From Diphasiastrum complanatum (lineage: Eukaryota; Streptophyta; Lycopodiopsida; Lycopodiales; Lycopodiaceae): a stretch of DNA of 64,000 nt. Positions 1 to 8,825 of the stretch are shown here, in pieces (within the stretch, counting starts at the first letter, position 1; the number at the start of each line of letters is the position of its first letter). Made by a program: the position numbers and the translations under genes. The notes beneath the pieces are model-generated. The model was not told the origin of the DNA. It was given only the letters and a program-made list of their open reading frames with translations, and ran no database searches. The stretch spans positions 22,249,436 to 22,313,435 of the forward strand of contig CM055093.1 of assembly GCA_029204225.1 (NCBI GenBank), given 5' to 3'.

Positions 1-405
1 GCTCTCTCACAGCCTCTGAAAATGCCGACCACAATGGCATTATGAGTGCTTATTTATCCCCACAGCCTGATCGGCCATGTGGATCCCCATCATCCCTCCA
101 TGTGCCTCTGTACCTGCCCCCATGTGATGCTCCCCCCCTGTGTTGCTCTCCCATTGGCCCCATGGTCTGCTCACCCACAGTGCCCATATGCCGTTGCACC
201 AGTCCCCTGCACCATGTACTGTACCCTCTTTTTTTACACCCAGAACCCCTTTTTTTTTCCATTTTTTTGACCTATTTTGGCAGGTAATAGGCAAAAAAAT
301 AAATATTTAAAATATTTTTTAAAAAAAATATTAAATATGGTACCGCGGATCCCAGTGCGGTACCGTACCGGCGGTACCATACCAGTGGTACCAAAGGCCA
401 CTATG
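1..405 (+). mobile_element. End of a third hAT copy, cut by the window edge
   Basis: This stretch matches 7822-8332 in the same orientation and is the reverse complement of the left end of the full hAT element (430 to about 975). It ends at CTATG (405), the mirror of the CATAG terminus, and is followed by a TA tract. It is shorter than the other copies because it holds one rather than two units of an 86-bp minisatellite. The subterminal GGTACC cluster is present at 339-395. Open frames here are foldback artefacts. The rest of the element lies left of the window. Confidence 0.8.
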
Positions 406-429
406 ATATATATATATATATATACATAC
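406..429. repeat. TA microsatellite with left 8-bp target-site duplication
   Basis: A (TA)n tract at 406-424 runs into ATACATAC (422-429), the left target-site duplication of the hAT element. The same eight bases follow its other end at 6685-6692. Eight-base duplications are the hallmark of hAT insertion. Confidence 0.8.
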
Positions 430-553
430 CATAGTACCCTCTGGTACCGCTGGTATGGTACCGCCGGTACCATATCAGTGGTACCGCCGGTACCATATCA
501 GTGGTACCGCCGGTACGGTACCGCCCTGGGATCCGCGGTACCAGGGCGGTACC
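430..553. repeat. Left terminal and subterminal GGTACC array of the hAT element
   Basis: After the CATAGTACC terminus there are about eight GGTACC palindromes in some 120 bp, including a repeated unit GGTACCGCCGGTACC spaced by ATATCAGT. Subterminal repeats are known transposase-binding sites in hAT elements such as Ac. That role here is inferred. Confidence 0.7.
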
Positions 554-699
554 ATTTTTAATATTTTTTTTTATTTTTTAATATATTTTTAGTAATTTTT
601 TTTTGCATATTAACTACCAAAAAAGGACAAAAAAAAGTAAAAAGAGGGGGTTCTGGGTGTAAAAAAAGAGGGTACAGTACATGATGCAGGGGACTGTTG

Positions 700-893
700 C
701 AATGGCACATGGGCACTGCGAGTGAGCAGACCGAGGGGCCAATGGGAGACCAACACAGGGGGGTAGCATCACATGGGGGCAAGTACAGAGGCACATGGGC
801 ATTGTGGGTGAGCAGACCATGGGCCCAATGGGAGACCAACACAGGGGGGAGCATCACATGGGGGCAGGTACGGAGGCACATGGAGGGATGATG
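700..893. repeat. 86-bp minisatellite in the hAT left arm
   Basis: The block beginning GTGAGCAGACC occurs at 722 and again at 808, an 86-bp period with about two copies. The copy at 1-405 has one unit, and the derivative at 7822-8332 has a partly deleted second unit. Unit number therefore varies between sister elements. Short frames encoding histidine- and proline-rich peptides here come from the repeat and are not genes. Confidence 0.65.
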
Positions 894-1061
894 GGGATCC
901 ACATGGCCGATCAGGCTGTGGGGATAAATAGGCACTCACAATGCCATTGTGGTCGGCATTTTCAGAGGCTGTGAGAGGGCTAGTGATAGACAGTGAGAGA
1001 GCAAGCGAGAGCCGGTGACAGGCTGTGAGAGGCTGTTTGAGAGCCAGGGTGCTGTGAGAGG

Positions 1062-1469
1062 GTGTTCAAGGATCAGGGTGCTGTGAGGAGAAGGTCGATC
1101 GAGATGGCTGAGCGAATACCACCGAAGCCCGAGGGCGAAGCCAGGAGAAAGCTTGAGGAAGATATCCGAAGGCACAACGAGAGGCATCGGAAGCAAGAGG
1201 CAGATATCCGAGAGATGCTGCGACAGACTCGACAGAGAAATCCGGAACCGGAGCCACCCGCCCCCGCTGTGGATCATGTCCCCGCTGTCGAGCTGGATCT
1301 GGATGAGCAGATCGGAATGAATTTCACACGACGGCAGCTCATCATGGTCAGGGAAAGGGCGGCCAGACGTCGGGCTAACCAGGAGGCAGCTCGGGCTAAC
1401 CGGGAGGCAGAGCAAGAGCGACAAAACAATGCACCAGACGAGGGCGAGGAGTCGGTGGAGGATCAGTGA
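1062..1469 (+). CDS. Small charged coiled-coil-like protein, second gene of the hAT element
   Basis: A 135-residue frame runs toward the transposase gene and ends about 520 bp from it. Residues 1-75 are very rich in Arg, Glu and Lys with a heptad-like pattern (for example EARRKLEEDIRRHNERHRKQ), consistent with a helical or coiled-coil segment. A short Pro-rich linker (PEPEPPAPAV) follows, then FTRRQL and a second Arg/Ala/Glu-rich helix (about 95-120) with an acidic end. An internal Met at 1104 (MAERIPPK) could be the true start. A homologous copy with a one-base insertion lies at 7342-7750. I recognise no known family. Being inside the element suggests an accessory role, but function is unknown and no intron is apparent. 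Confidence 0.55.
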   Translation: MFKDQGAVRRRSIEMAERIPPKPEGEARRKLEEDIRRHNERHRKQEADIREMLRQTRQRNPEPEPPAPAVDHVPAVELDLDEQIGMNFTRRQLIMVRERAARRRANQEAARANREAEQERQNNAPDEGEESVEDQ

Positions 1470-1992
1470 GGGATGTTTAGAATAGATGAGGTCCAGCCGT
1501 ATGTGGCGGACTGTTGCTATGTAGTTTTCGGCAGTTTATGGTGCAGCAAATAACTAGATGGCTGCTTAAAAAAATGACAGTATATGTGATGTTATCCTGA
1601 TACAACGGTTGAATATATACATAGTTGTTTTTTGTGCAACGCGAGCCTGGTCATGTAAGATGCAATGTTTGTAATTTTTTTAAATGCAGATGTATTACAT
1701 GTGTTTATTCAATGTCGTTTGGGGTGTAGGGGTGATTGCTGTGCTCATGATGTAGGTGCATATATGTGAAGCTAGCATTCACTTCAAACGAAATTAAATG
1801 AAAATAGGATTCACACACGCACATAGAATTCTTCAACATAAAATAAAGCATCACATGTACAGAGCGACATACGCACAATGTGCAGCAAATAATGTAGGCC
1901 AAACACTGTATATAATGTGAAAAATCATCTGAGTACAATGGTAGACCGACTGCTAGAGACAAACTACTGAAACTAAAACAATAGAGCCACAA
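1470..1992. other. Convergent 3' region between the two hAT genes
   Basis: This non-coding stretch separates the stop of the small gene from the stop of the transposase. It should hold the 3' UTRs and polyadenylation signals of both. The segment up to 1850 is also kept in the deletion derivative (6961 onward), so position 1850 marks one side of its internal deletion. Nothing else is visible. Confidence 0.5.
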
Positions 1993-4900
1993 TCAATGCT
2001 CTGGCTCTGACTCAGACGAATGCTCTGGAGACAACTCAGGGCCCCGAGCTGACTCTCGCAGCCGATATCTCTGCCTGTCTGGAACTGGCATGGGCTGTGT
2101 ATCCGAGGGGGAAGACTCGTCATCCTCATCCTCCCAATCAGCCTCCGCATCAGCCCCCAAGCAGGCCAAACCAACAACACCTGCTCCAACTGGCTGTGAT
2201 ACTGCACCTCTACCTGTACCTGGAGCCCTGCGTGGTCGTCCTCTCCTCCCTGGCAGTTTCTGTGCCTTGCCTTTCTTGTTCGGTGCACCCTTGGGCCTGC
2301 CTGGTCTCTTGCGGACAAGAGGAGCTGTCAATGCCTCGTCACCCCCATGCAAATCACCTGGCTGGCTAGGCTGGGCCCAAGCTGAGGCCGGCTGGGATAG
2401 GGAAGCAAAAGAGGGAACTCCCTGTGCAACTGAGCGAGGAGGATGAGCTCGTGGAGTGTGTGCCCGTGGGGCTGCTGCAGGTGGAGGAACTGGCTGTGCA
2501 GGAGGCGAGTACAGTGGCGATATGTACTGAAAGGGGCGCTGTGGTGGCCGGTACTGGTACATCCTGGGTGCTGCCAAAGGAGGAGGATGTGACGTGGGTG
2601 CTGCCACTGGAGGAGCCACTGTGGATGTGGGCGCTGCAAGAGAAAACCTGGGCACAGATGGTGGCCTGCCATGGAGACCTGGTGCTGCAGAAGTGGACGG
2701 CGATGGAGGGGATGCAGGCCTAAATGGCATCGGTGGCACTGGAGGAGCTGTGCGACGCACATACACCCTCTGAGGAGCTGGAGGAACTGTAGGCACCTCA
2801 TGCGGCTGCTCTGGCTGGGACTCTGTGTGTGGCATGCTGGCAAGAGATGATGGGGGCGCCCTGACATTCGGCATCTGCTGGGCCTCTGAATCCAATGTGG
2901 CAACCAAGTCGGCCAGCTGGGCATCCGAATACAAATGCTCTGGGCTCTGGGACTCATCCTGTGCACCAGCCTCTAAATCATCCTGTGCACCGACCTCTGA
3001 ATCATCCTGTGCACCAACCCCTGAATCAACCCAAGCCTCATCCCGTGCCTCATCATGTGCACCCTGTAGACCCTGCATGGCCTCCCAATCTGTGCAATGA
3101 AAGTCATCAGGTGCCTCCTCTGGTGTGCTGTCGTAGTAACGGCCATGACTCTGTGCTGCACGCATCCAAACATCCGCGGGACCAGCATCTAAACCACTCT
3201 GCCCTCTATCAAGAGCCTCCTCCATCATGTCGACATAGGTAGGTATGCCACTGCCCCCCCCTGTGTGCCCTGCCTGTCTGCCGGTATAACCTGTGCCATG
3301 TGTCCCACCTCTGCCACGTGATGCACCTGTGACCCCTGCCCGTGGCGTGTGCCCTGCACCTGTATAATCTGCCTCATCCCTCTCTGGTCTGGCAAACACA
3401 ACCCGAATGGGCTCATCCTCATCATGCTCATCCTCTGACACTGGCTCATCTGCCTCATACAATGGGGGCTCTCTGTGCTCAAGCCCAAGCTCTCTCTCTC
3501 TCATCTCGGCAAGCTCCCTCTCTCTCTCTGCCATCAACTGTGTGCCCAGGTCATCTGCAGGCATGGGATGGGTGCTGTCCGTAGGCAAGTCAACCTGGCG
3601 CTCCAAATCAGATATCTTCGTCTGCAAGGTTTAAAATTTGCATGTCAGAGAGACAACTTTTTCAAGAAATGAAACCAACATACCAGGAGTCAACCAACAT
3701 GCTATGAAAGATTAGCTTATCACCTGCAATGCGCTCGTAATGGTCGGAAGCCTCCTGGCGAGACGTGCGTTGGTGCTACAGAACACCAACCGCTCCAACT
3801 GACTCACTGACAACCGGTTTCTTCTCCTCGTGTGAATCAGTGCCCATGTGCTCCAATTACGCTCACACACAGAGGCAGCACAGTCCTGTGGTGCGTGCAT
3901 TGAAATACTTCAGCACATTGTGGCAAAGGTGAAACTTCAACGAAACACAAAAAATGGAGGATAAAATGAGATGCATACCTGAGAAAGGACACGCAGTGCA
4001 AGACGCTGTATAGATGGGTATGTGCTACCGAACATGGTCCACCAGGTAATGGGTAGCTGCCTCCTCTCTGGATCCTGGGCAGCCGGGTGGCCGAATGTGC
4101 CCATGCCGAAACGAAATGCAGCGAGCTCCTCCATGAGCCTGATAGGATCCAAACCTATGTGTGGACCCACCCTGTGAATGTACTGAAGCCAATCGGCCTC
4201 GAGCTCCCTGTCTGCGATCTGTGTCGGAGAGAGGAAGAGGGGATGCAGCATGTGTGCAACGCTGTGGATACTCCTGTGGAAGTAGTTCCATCGCGTCTCC
4301 CATATGAACTTCAGCTCTGTCATCCTGCAGGTGAGGGGCATGTGGTTTAGGGCATTACGAAAAAGCTTAACATTGACAGAAAAACAAACTAGCAAGTACT
4401 GAAAAGATAAAGGTCAATTGCAACACTGTACCGCTTACCTCTCTGGCTGCAAGATGGGCAGCTGCAGGAACTGTCCAATCCGGTCCATGAGCTCATACAC
4501 CAGTCCAAGTGTCGACCCCTCGCTGTCAGCCATGCGGAGCACAATGTAGAGTGGTCGAAGCAGTCCTGACAATGTCTGTGCATCCCTCCAGAACTGGTCT
4601 CCCCTCACCGTGGAAGAAAAGTGCTCCCCATCCTCAGTGTGCGGAAATGTACTGGCACCCCAAAGATCACTGGCAACCATCTGTAGAAGCTGGGCCCTGC
4701 ACCTGATCCAACGGTCGATGACCACCAAGTCGAATGCAAAGCGCGTGGGGGCTGGCTTACGGAGGTCCAGATGGCTAAACACCCGGAACATGGCAAGAAC
4801 ACGCCTCTTTCTGGTGACAAAAGTCACCAGGAAGAGGGCCTCCCGGACGATGGCTCTAACCCAGGGAAGTGCTCCAATGTCCCCCATCAAAAGGTCTATG

Positions 4901-6313
4901 CCGTGGGCTGCACAGGGGGTATGAACAATATGAGGGAACTCGGCCTCTAGCAGTACACCCATCTGAATGCAGTTCGTGGCATTGTCCGTCACCACCGTGA
5001 CGACATGCTGTGGGCCTATGGCTAGGATGGAAGACCTGATGACATCAAACATGAACTCTGCAGATATGACTCTCCCCCCCCCTGCTGCAATCCACTGCCC
5101 TCAAAAACTGTGTGCCCATGCAGCTGGAGACCAGTATGTTGAGGATCGGCCTCCTCCTGACATCAGTCCAGCCATCGGACATGATGCTGCAACCGTAAGT
5201 GGCCCAGTGGCGACGTAGAGGCTCCATCTCTCTAGACAGTGACTCGACCCTATCCCTCAGCATGTGTGTGCGGACAACCTCTGAACTAGGGACTCTCCAG
5301 CTAGGGCTGACAGACTGTGCAAGGCGGAAGGCCCTTCTGAAGGGCTCAGAGTCGGTGATGGCAAAGGGCAGGTTCAGCTCGTAAACCAGACTGGCCACGG
5401 CCTGTGTGGCCTCTCTGTCCATGTGCGGCTGATGCGCGCCGCGAATGGTCTGCTGCACGAGGGCTCTCCCTGGTGGACGACGGGTGGTGGACCTCCAGCA
5501 CGGTGCACCAACCGTGACGGGAATGGACGATGACGCGACAGGCTGGGCGCTGGTGGATGCATCGGCTGTAGACGTGGAATGGGGAGAGTGGGATGCACTG
5601 GCAGGGATGGGTGCAGCAGCATAGGTGGGGTGCACTGGTGGAGGGGCAACATCTGGCATGGGGTACGAAAACTGCTGGCTGAGGAGGTCATCCGGATGGG
5701 AAGGGAAGGAAGAAGGGATCTCTTCCACATCCTCGAAGGCCCGCCCAGTACCATCCTGGGCCTGCTCGGGTGGCGGAGAGTCCATGAGAAAGTCGTAGAC
5801 TGGTGGAGTGCGAGCAACAGTGGGTGGTGGTGGAACCGCAGTGGCAACTGTCGGACGCGATGGGACGGGATCCACCGGAATCTGAGCAGATGGGGGTGCA
5901 TGAGGCAGAGCTGTCTGAGGGGCAAAGGGACCAGAGGAGGATGCACTCCCTCTCCTCGTGCGTGCCAGCCAAGCAGGCAGCAACTCTGGGTTAGTCACAT
6001 AAGGAGCGGTGCAAAATCGGAGAACGCCCTCCGAAATGGTGTTCTCCCCTGCCACGAGCCGCGGCCCGTAGGTGTCCAGTAGTCGCTGCCTGTCGGGGAC
6101 AGTCATGCTGCCACAAGGGGCAGCATTCAAGGTGGCACCATTTTTGGCGCGTGCACCGAGCAGATGGCCTTTAAGGCGAGTGAGGGATGCAGCAAACTCG
6201 ACGAGACAGTATCGGCAGCGCACGATCTTCTGACCGGTCTTGTTGGCCTTGTCGGCAACCCGCCTGACAATGTCTACCTCGTCCCACAGACCGGAAAGGT
6301 CGGATTGCACCAT
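1993..6313 (-). CDS. hAT transposase, four exons, AT-hook C-terminal extension, one frameshift
   Basis: Exons read 6313-4439, 4324-3979, 3885-3724 and 3621-1993, joined by GT-AG introns that keep frame. They sum to 4,012 nt, exactly one base more than 1,337 codons. The surplus lies in a run of nine G (plus-strand C9, 5074-5082), which otherwise ends the first frame at 5045. Domains in order: BED-type zinc finger (about residues 33-68, CRYC then H); Ser/Pro/Ala-rich linker (110-300); DUF659-type catalytic part with SDGWTD (about 380) and VTDNATN (about 440); the CAAHGIDLL motif; TRFAFDL; WETRWNYFH; and the hAT dimerisation motif with WWTMFG, LALRVLSQ and CERNWS (about 750). An unusual Pro-rich tail of about 540 residues follows, with two AT hooks (KRPGRPKG, RRGRPRR, about 1230-1265) and an acidic end. 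hAT proteins normally end soon after the dimerisation domain. The gene should cut and paste the element from the nucleus. Confidence 0.88.
5074..5082 (-). other. Homopolymer frameshift in hAT transposase exon 1
   Basis: Nine C on the plus strand (nine G in the gene) lie between the DUF659 catalytic segment and the VTDNATN motif. With eight G the frame continues through AEFMFDV into the second half of the domain. With nine it stops after about 20 residues. It could be a real mutation, slippage, or an assembly error. Confidence 0.75.
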
Positions 6314-6684
6314 TGCAGATGAAATGAGGGATGGATTGCTGGAAAAAAAACAGCAGGGTTCACTGTTGGAGAGACGCTGAAAATGGGCGAGTGCAGGGCA
6401 AAGGAATACAGATGCAAGGCAGGGCGTTGCGTGGGCGATGGGCGACGCAAGGAATCAAAGGCAGGCAGGAAAAACCAGCAGCGATGGCAGGGCGGAGAGG
6501 GCTCAAAAAAATTTCAGAGGAAATGCGAGGGGGGCGGGTAGGTTTAGGTAAAAAAAAATTAAAAAAAATATTAAATAATAAATATATTATTATATTGTGG
6601 TACCGCGGTACCATCATGGTACCGCGGTACCAGTACGGTCCCGCGGTACCGGGATCCGCGGTACCCAGTACCGCGGGACCTATG
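6314..6684 (-). promoter_or_regulatory. hAT transposase 5' region and right terminal sequence
   Basis: The region upstream of the transposase start runs to the right terminus at 6684. It has an A/T-rich part (6545-6598) and a GGTACC/CCGCGG-rich subterminal array (6599-6680). The last 236 bp (6449-6684) are repeated in inverse at 6725-6960. Promoter function is inferred from position; no single core motif is convincing. Confidence 0.5.
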
Positions 6685-6960
6685 ATACATACACACATGT
6701 ATGTATCATAGGGTGTGTATGTATCATAGGTCCCGCGGTACTGGGTACCGCGGATCCCGGTACCGCGGGACCGTACTGGTACCGCGGTACCATGATGGTA
6801 CCGCGGTACCACAATATAATAATATATTTATTATTTAATATTTTTTTTAATTTTTTTTTACCTAAACCTACCCGCCCCCCTCGCATTTCCTCTGAAATTT
6901 TTTTGAGCCCTCTCCGCCCTGCCATCGCTGCTGGTTTTTCCTGCCTGCCTTTGATTCCTT
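6449..6960. repeat. Palindrome: two 236-bp arms around a 40-nt spacer
   Basis: The right end of the hAT element (6449-6684) is repeated as its reverse complement at 6725-6960. The arms look identical by eye, including A/T homopolymer lengths. The spacer (6685-6724) holds ATACATAC, GTATGTAT twice and extra CATAGG half-termini. The right arm stops exactly where homology to the left end of the element begins (6961). Confidence 0.85.
6685..6692. repeat. Right 8-bp target-site duplication of hAT element
   Basis: ATACATAC directly follows the terminus ending CCTATG and is identical to 422-429. Confidence 0.8.
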
Positions 6961-8330
6961 TGCTTTATTTTATGTCGAAGAATTCTATGTGCGTGTCTGA
7001 ATCCTATTTTCATTTAATTTCGTTTGAAGTGAATGCTAGCTTCACATATATGCACCTACATCATGAGCACAGCAATCACCCTTACACCCCAAACGACATT
7101 TCATAAACACATGTAATACATCTGCATTTAAAAAAATTACAGACATTGCATCTTACATGACCAGGCTCGCGTTGCACAAAAAACAACTATGTATATATTC
7201 AACCGTTGTATCAGGATAACATCACATATACTGTCATTTTTTTAAACAGCCATCTAGTTATTTGTTGCACCATAAACTGCCGAAAACTACATAGCAACAG
7301 TCCGCCACATACGGCTGGACCTCATCTATTCTAAACATCTCTCACTGATCCTCCACCGACTCCTCGCCCTCGTCTGGTGCATTGTTTTGTCGCTCTTGCT
7401 CTGCCTCCCGGTTAGCCCGAGCTGCCTCCTGGTTAGCCCGACGTCTGGCCGCCCTTACCCTGACCATGATGAGTTGCCGTCGTGTGAAATTCATTCCGAT
7501 CTACTCATCCAGATCCAGCTCGACAGCGGGGACAGGACCCACAGCGGGGGCGGGTGGCTCCGGTTCCGGATTTCTCTGTCGAGTTTGTCGCAGCATCTCT
7601 CGGATTATCTACCTCTTGCTTCCGATGCCTCTCGTTGTGCCTTCGGATATCTTCCTCAAGCTTCCTCCTGGCTTCGCCCTCGGGCTTCGGTGGTATGCGC
7701 TCTGCCATCTCGATCGACCTTCTCCTCACAACACCCTGGTCCTTGAACACCCTCTCACAGCACCCTGGCTCTCAAACAGCCTGTCACCGGCTCTCGCTTG
7801 CTCTCTCACTGTCTATCACTAGCTCTCTCACAACCTCTGAAAATGCCGACCACAATGGCATTGTGAGTGCCTATTTATCCCCACAGCCTGATCGGCCATG
7901 TGGATCCCCATCATCCCTCCATGTGCCTCTGTACCTGCCCCCATGTGATGCTCCCCCCTGTGTTGGTCTCCCATTGGGCCCATGGTCTGCTCACCCACAA
8001 TGCCCATGTGCCTCTGTACTCTGTACATGTGATGCTACCCCCCTGTGTTGGTCTCCCATTGGCCCCTCGATCTGCTCACTCGCAGTGCCCATGTGCCACT
8101 GCAACAGTCCCCTGCATCATGTACTGTACCTTCTTTTTTTACACCCTAAACCCCCTTTTTTTACTTTTTTTTGTCCTTTTTTTGGTAGTTAATATGCAAA
8201 AATTAAATATTAAAAATATTAAAAAATAAAAAAAATATTAAAAATGGTACCGCCCTGGTACCGCGGATCCCAGGGCGGTACCACTGATATGCTACCGGCG
8301 GTACCATACCAGCAGTACCACGAGGTACTA

Positions 8331-8332
<2 letters not shown>
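6725..8332 (+). mobile_element. Internally deleted, inverted hAT derivative
   Basis: This 1.6-kb unit begins CATAGGTCCC and ends GGTACTATG. Its first 236 bp match the transposase-side end of the full element. The remainder (6961-8332) matches its other end (430-1850) in reverse. The junction at 6960/6961 therefore joins positions equal to 6449 and 1850 of the parent and removes the whole transposase gene. It is non-autonomous. Flanking 8-mers (GTATGTAT on the left, ATATATAT on the right) do not match, so simple insertion at this site is not demonstrated. Confidence 0.85.
7342..7750 (-). pseudogene. Frameshifted copy of the hAT small accessory gene
   Basis: This is the counterpart of 1062-1469 in the deletion derivative. 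The first 47 or so codons align with few changes, then one extra base (QEADIRE becomes QEVDNPRD) shifts the frame and gives an early stop at 7505. The total length is 409 rather than 408 bases, matching a single insertion. The copy shows that the gene decays once inside a non-autonomous element. Confidence 0.7.

Positions 8333-8381
<49 letters not shown>
8333..8381. repeat. TA microsatellite at the hAT cluster edge
   Basis: An alternating TA tract of about 48 bp follows the derivative terminus. A second short TA run with CATAG follows at 8390-8404. All three copies abut TA-rich DNA, so these elements may favour or expand TA tracts. Confidence 0.85.
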
Positions 8382-8382
<1 letters not shown>

Positions 8383-8825
8383 GTGTAACATATATATATC
8401 ATAGTTGCACTAACGAATCTTGAAAAGCGATTCGAATCACAATTTGCGAATCGCTGTCCAGAAAAACAGCAATTCGCTGCGAATCATTTTGTTTTGTTTA
8501 AAACAACCCAATATGGGTATCAGTAGAGAGAAAAATTAGAGGATTGCAAATAGACAATTTTCCAGTGGGATCTGGTCCACCACAAGCAGTTAGGTGAAAT
8601 CTTGATTAATTGCATAAACCTGGGTGACAAAATACCAGATATCACAACTAGTAGGCAAAATGCAAACAACTAATGAGAACCAACTAGCCAAAACTTGGAC
8701 GAAGATATGCAACTTCAAAGCACAAGATGGAAAGGTGGTGTTTATTTTTAGCTAGTCTAATTCTTTCTCAAGAAATAAAGTACAAACATAAGGCTTGAAA
8801 TTAACAACAATGATGAGTTTCAAAC
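8382..8825. other. DRG intron 5 start, small GATTCG hairpin
   Basis: No coding sequence of the next DRG exon is found. A small inverted repeat AGCGATTCG (8426-8434) and CGAATCGCT (8447-8455) is followed by more GAATCG-like words up to 8490, perhaps the relic of another inverted-repeat element. Otherwise nothing is seen. Confidence 0.45.

Larger units (their letters stand above)
430..6684 (-). mobile_element. Full-length hAT transposon with two genes
   Basis: The element starts CATAGTACC (430) and ends GGGACCTATG (6684), so both termini read CATAG inward. It is flanked by the perfect 8-bp duplication ATACATAC. It encodes a spliced transposase on the minus strand (1993-6313) and a small convergent gene on the plus strand (1062-1469). 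Both ends carry clusters of the palindrome GGTACC followed by A/T-rich DNA. The termini, 8-bp duplication and hAT catalytic and dimerisation motifs agree. It looks potentially autonomous except for one frameshift in a run of nine G. Orientation is given by the transposase. Confidence 0.88.

Noticed and set aside
42-935. Several His/Pro/Cys-rich frames on both strands (MLIYPHSLIG, MPIYPHSLIG types)
   Set aside because: They arise from the inverted arms and the 86-bp minisatellite of the hAT ends, recur in mirror frames and carry no domain.
2090-3584. Plus-strand and alternative minus-strand frames of 70-212 codons
   Set aside because: They are shadows of the GC-rich transposase exon 4.
1993-3627. 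The 544-codon frame as an independent gene with its own start
   Set aside because: A good acceptor at 3621 and exact phase agreement with exon 3 make it the last transposase exon. The Met lies just inside the intron.
3885-3900. An earlier acceptor for transposase exon 3 after CTGAAG (about 3912)
   Set aside because: It gives a frame with an early stop. The acceptor CACCACAG at 3886 keeps the CERNWS motif in frame.
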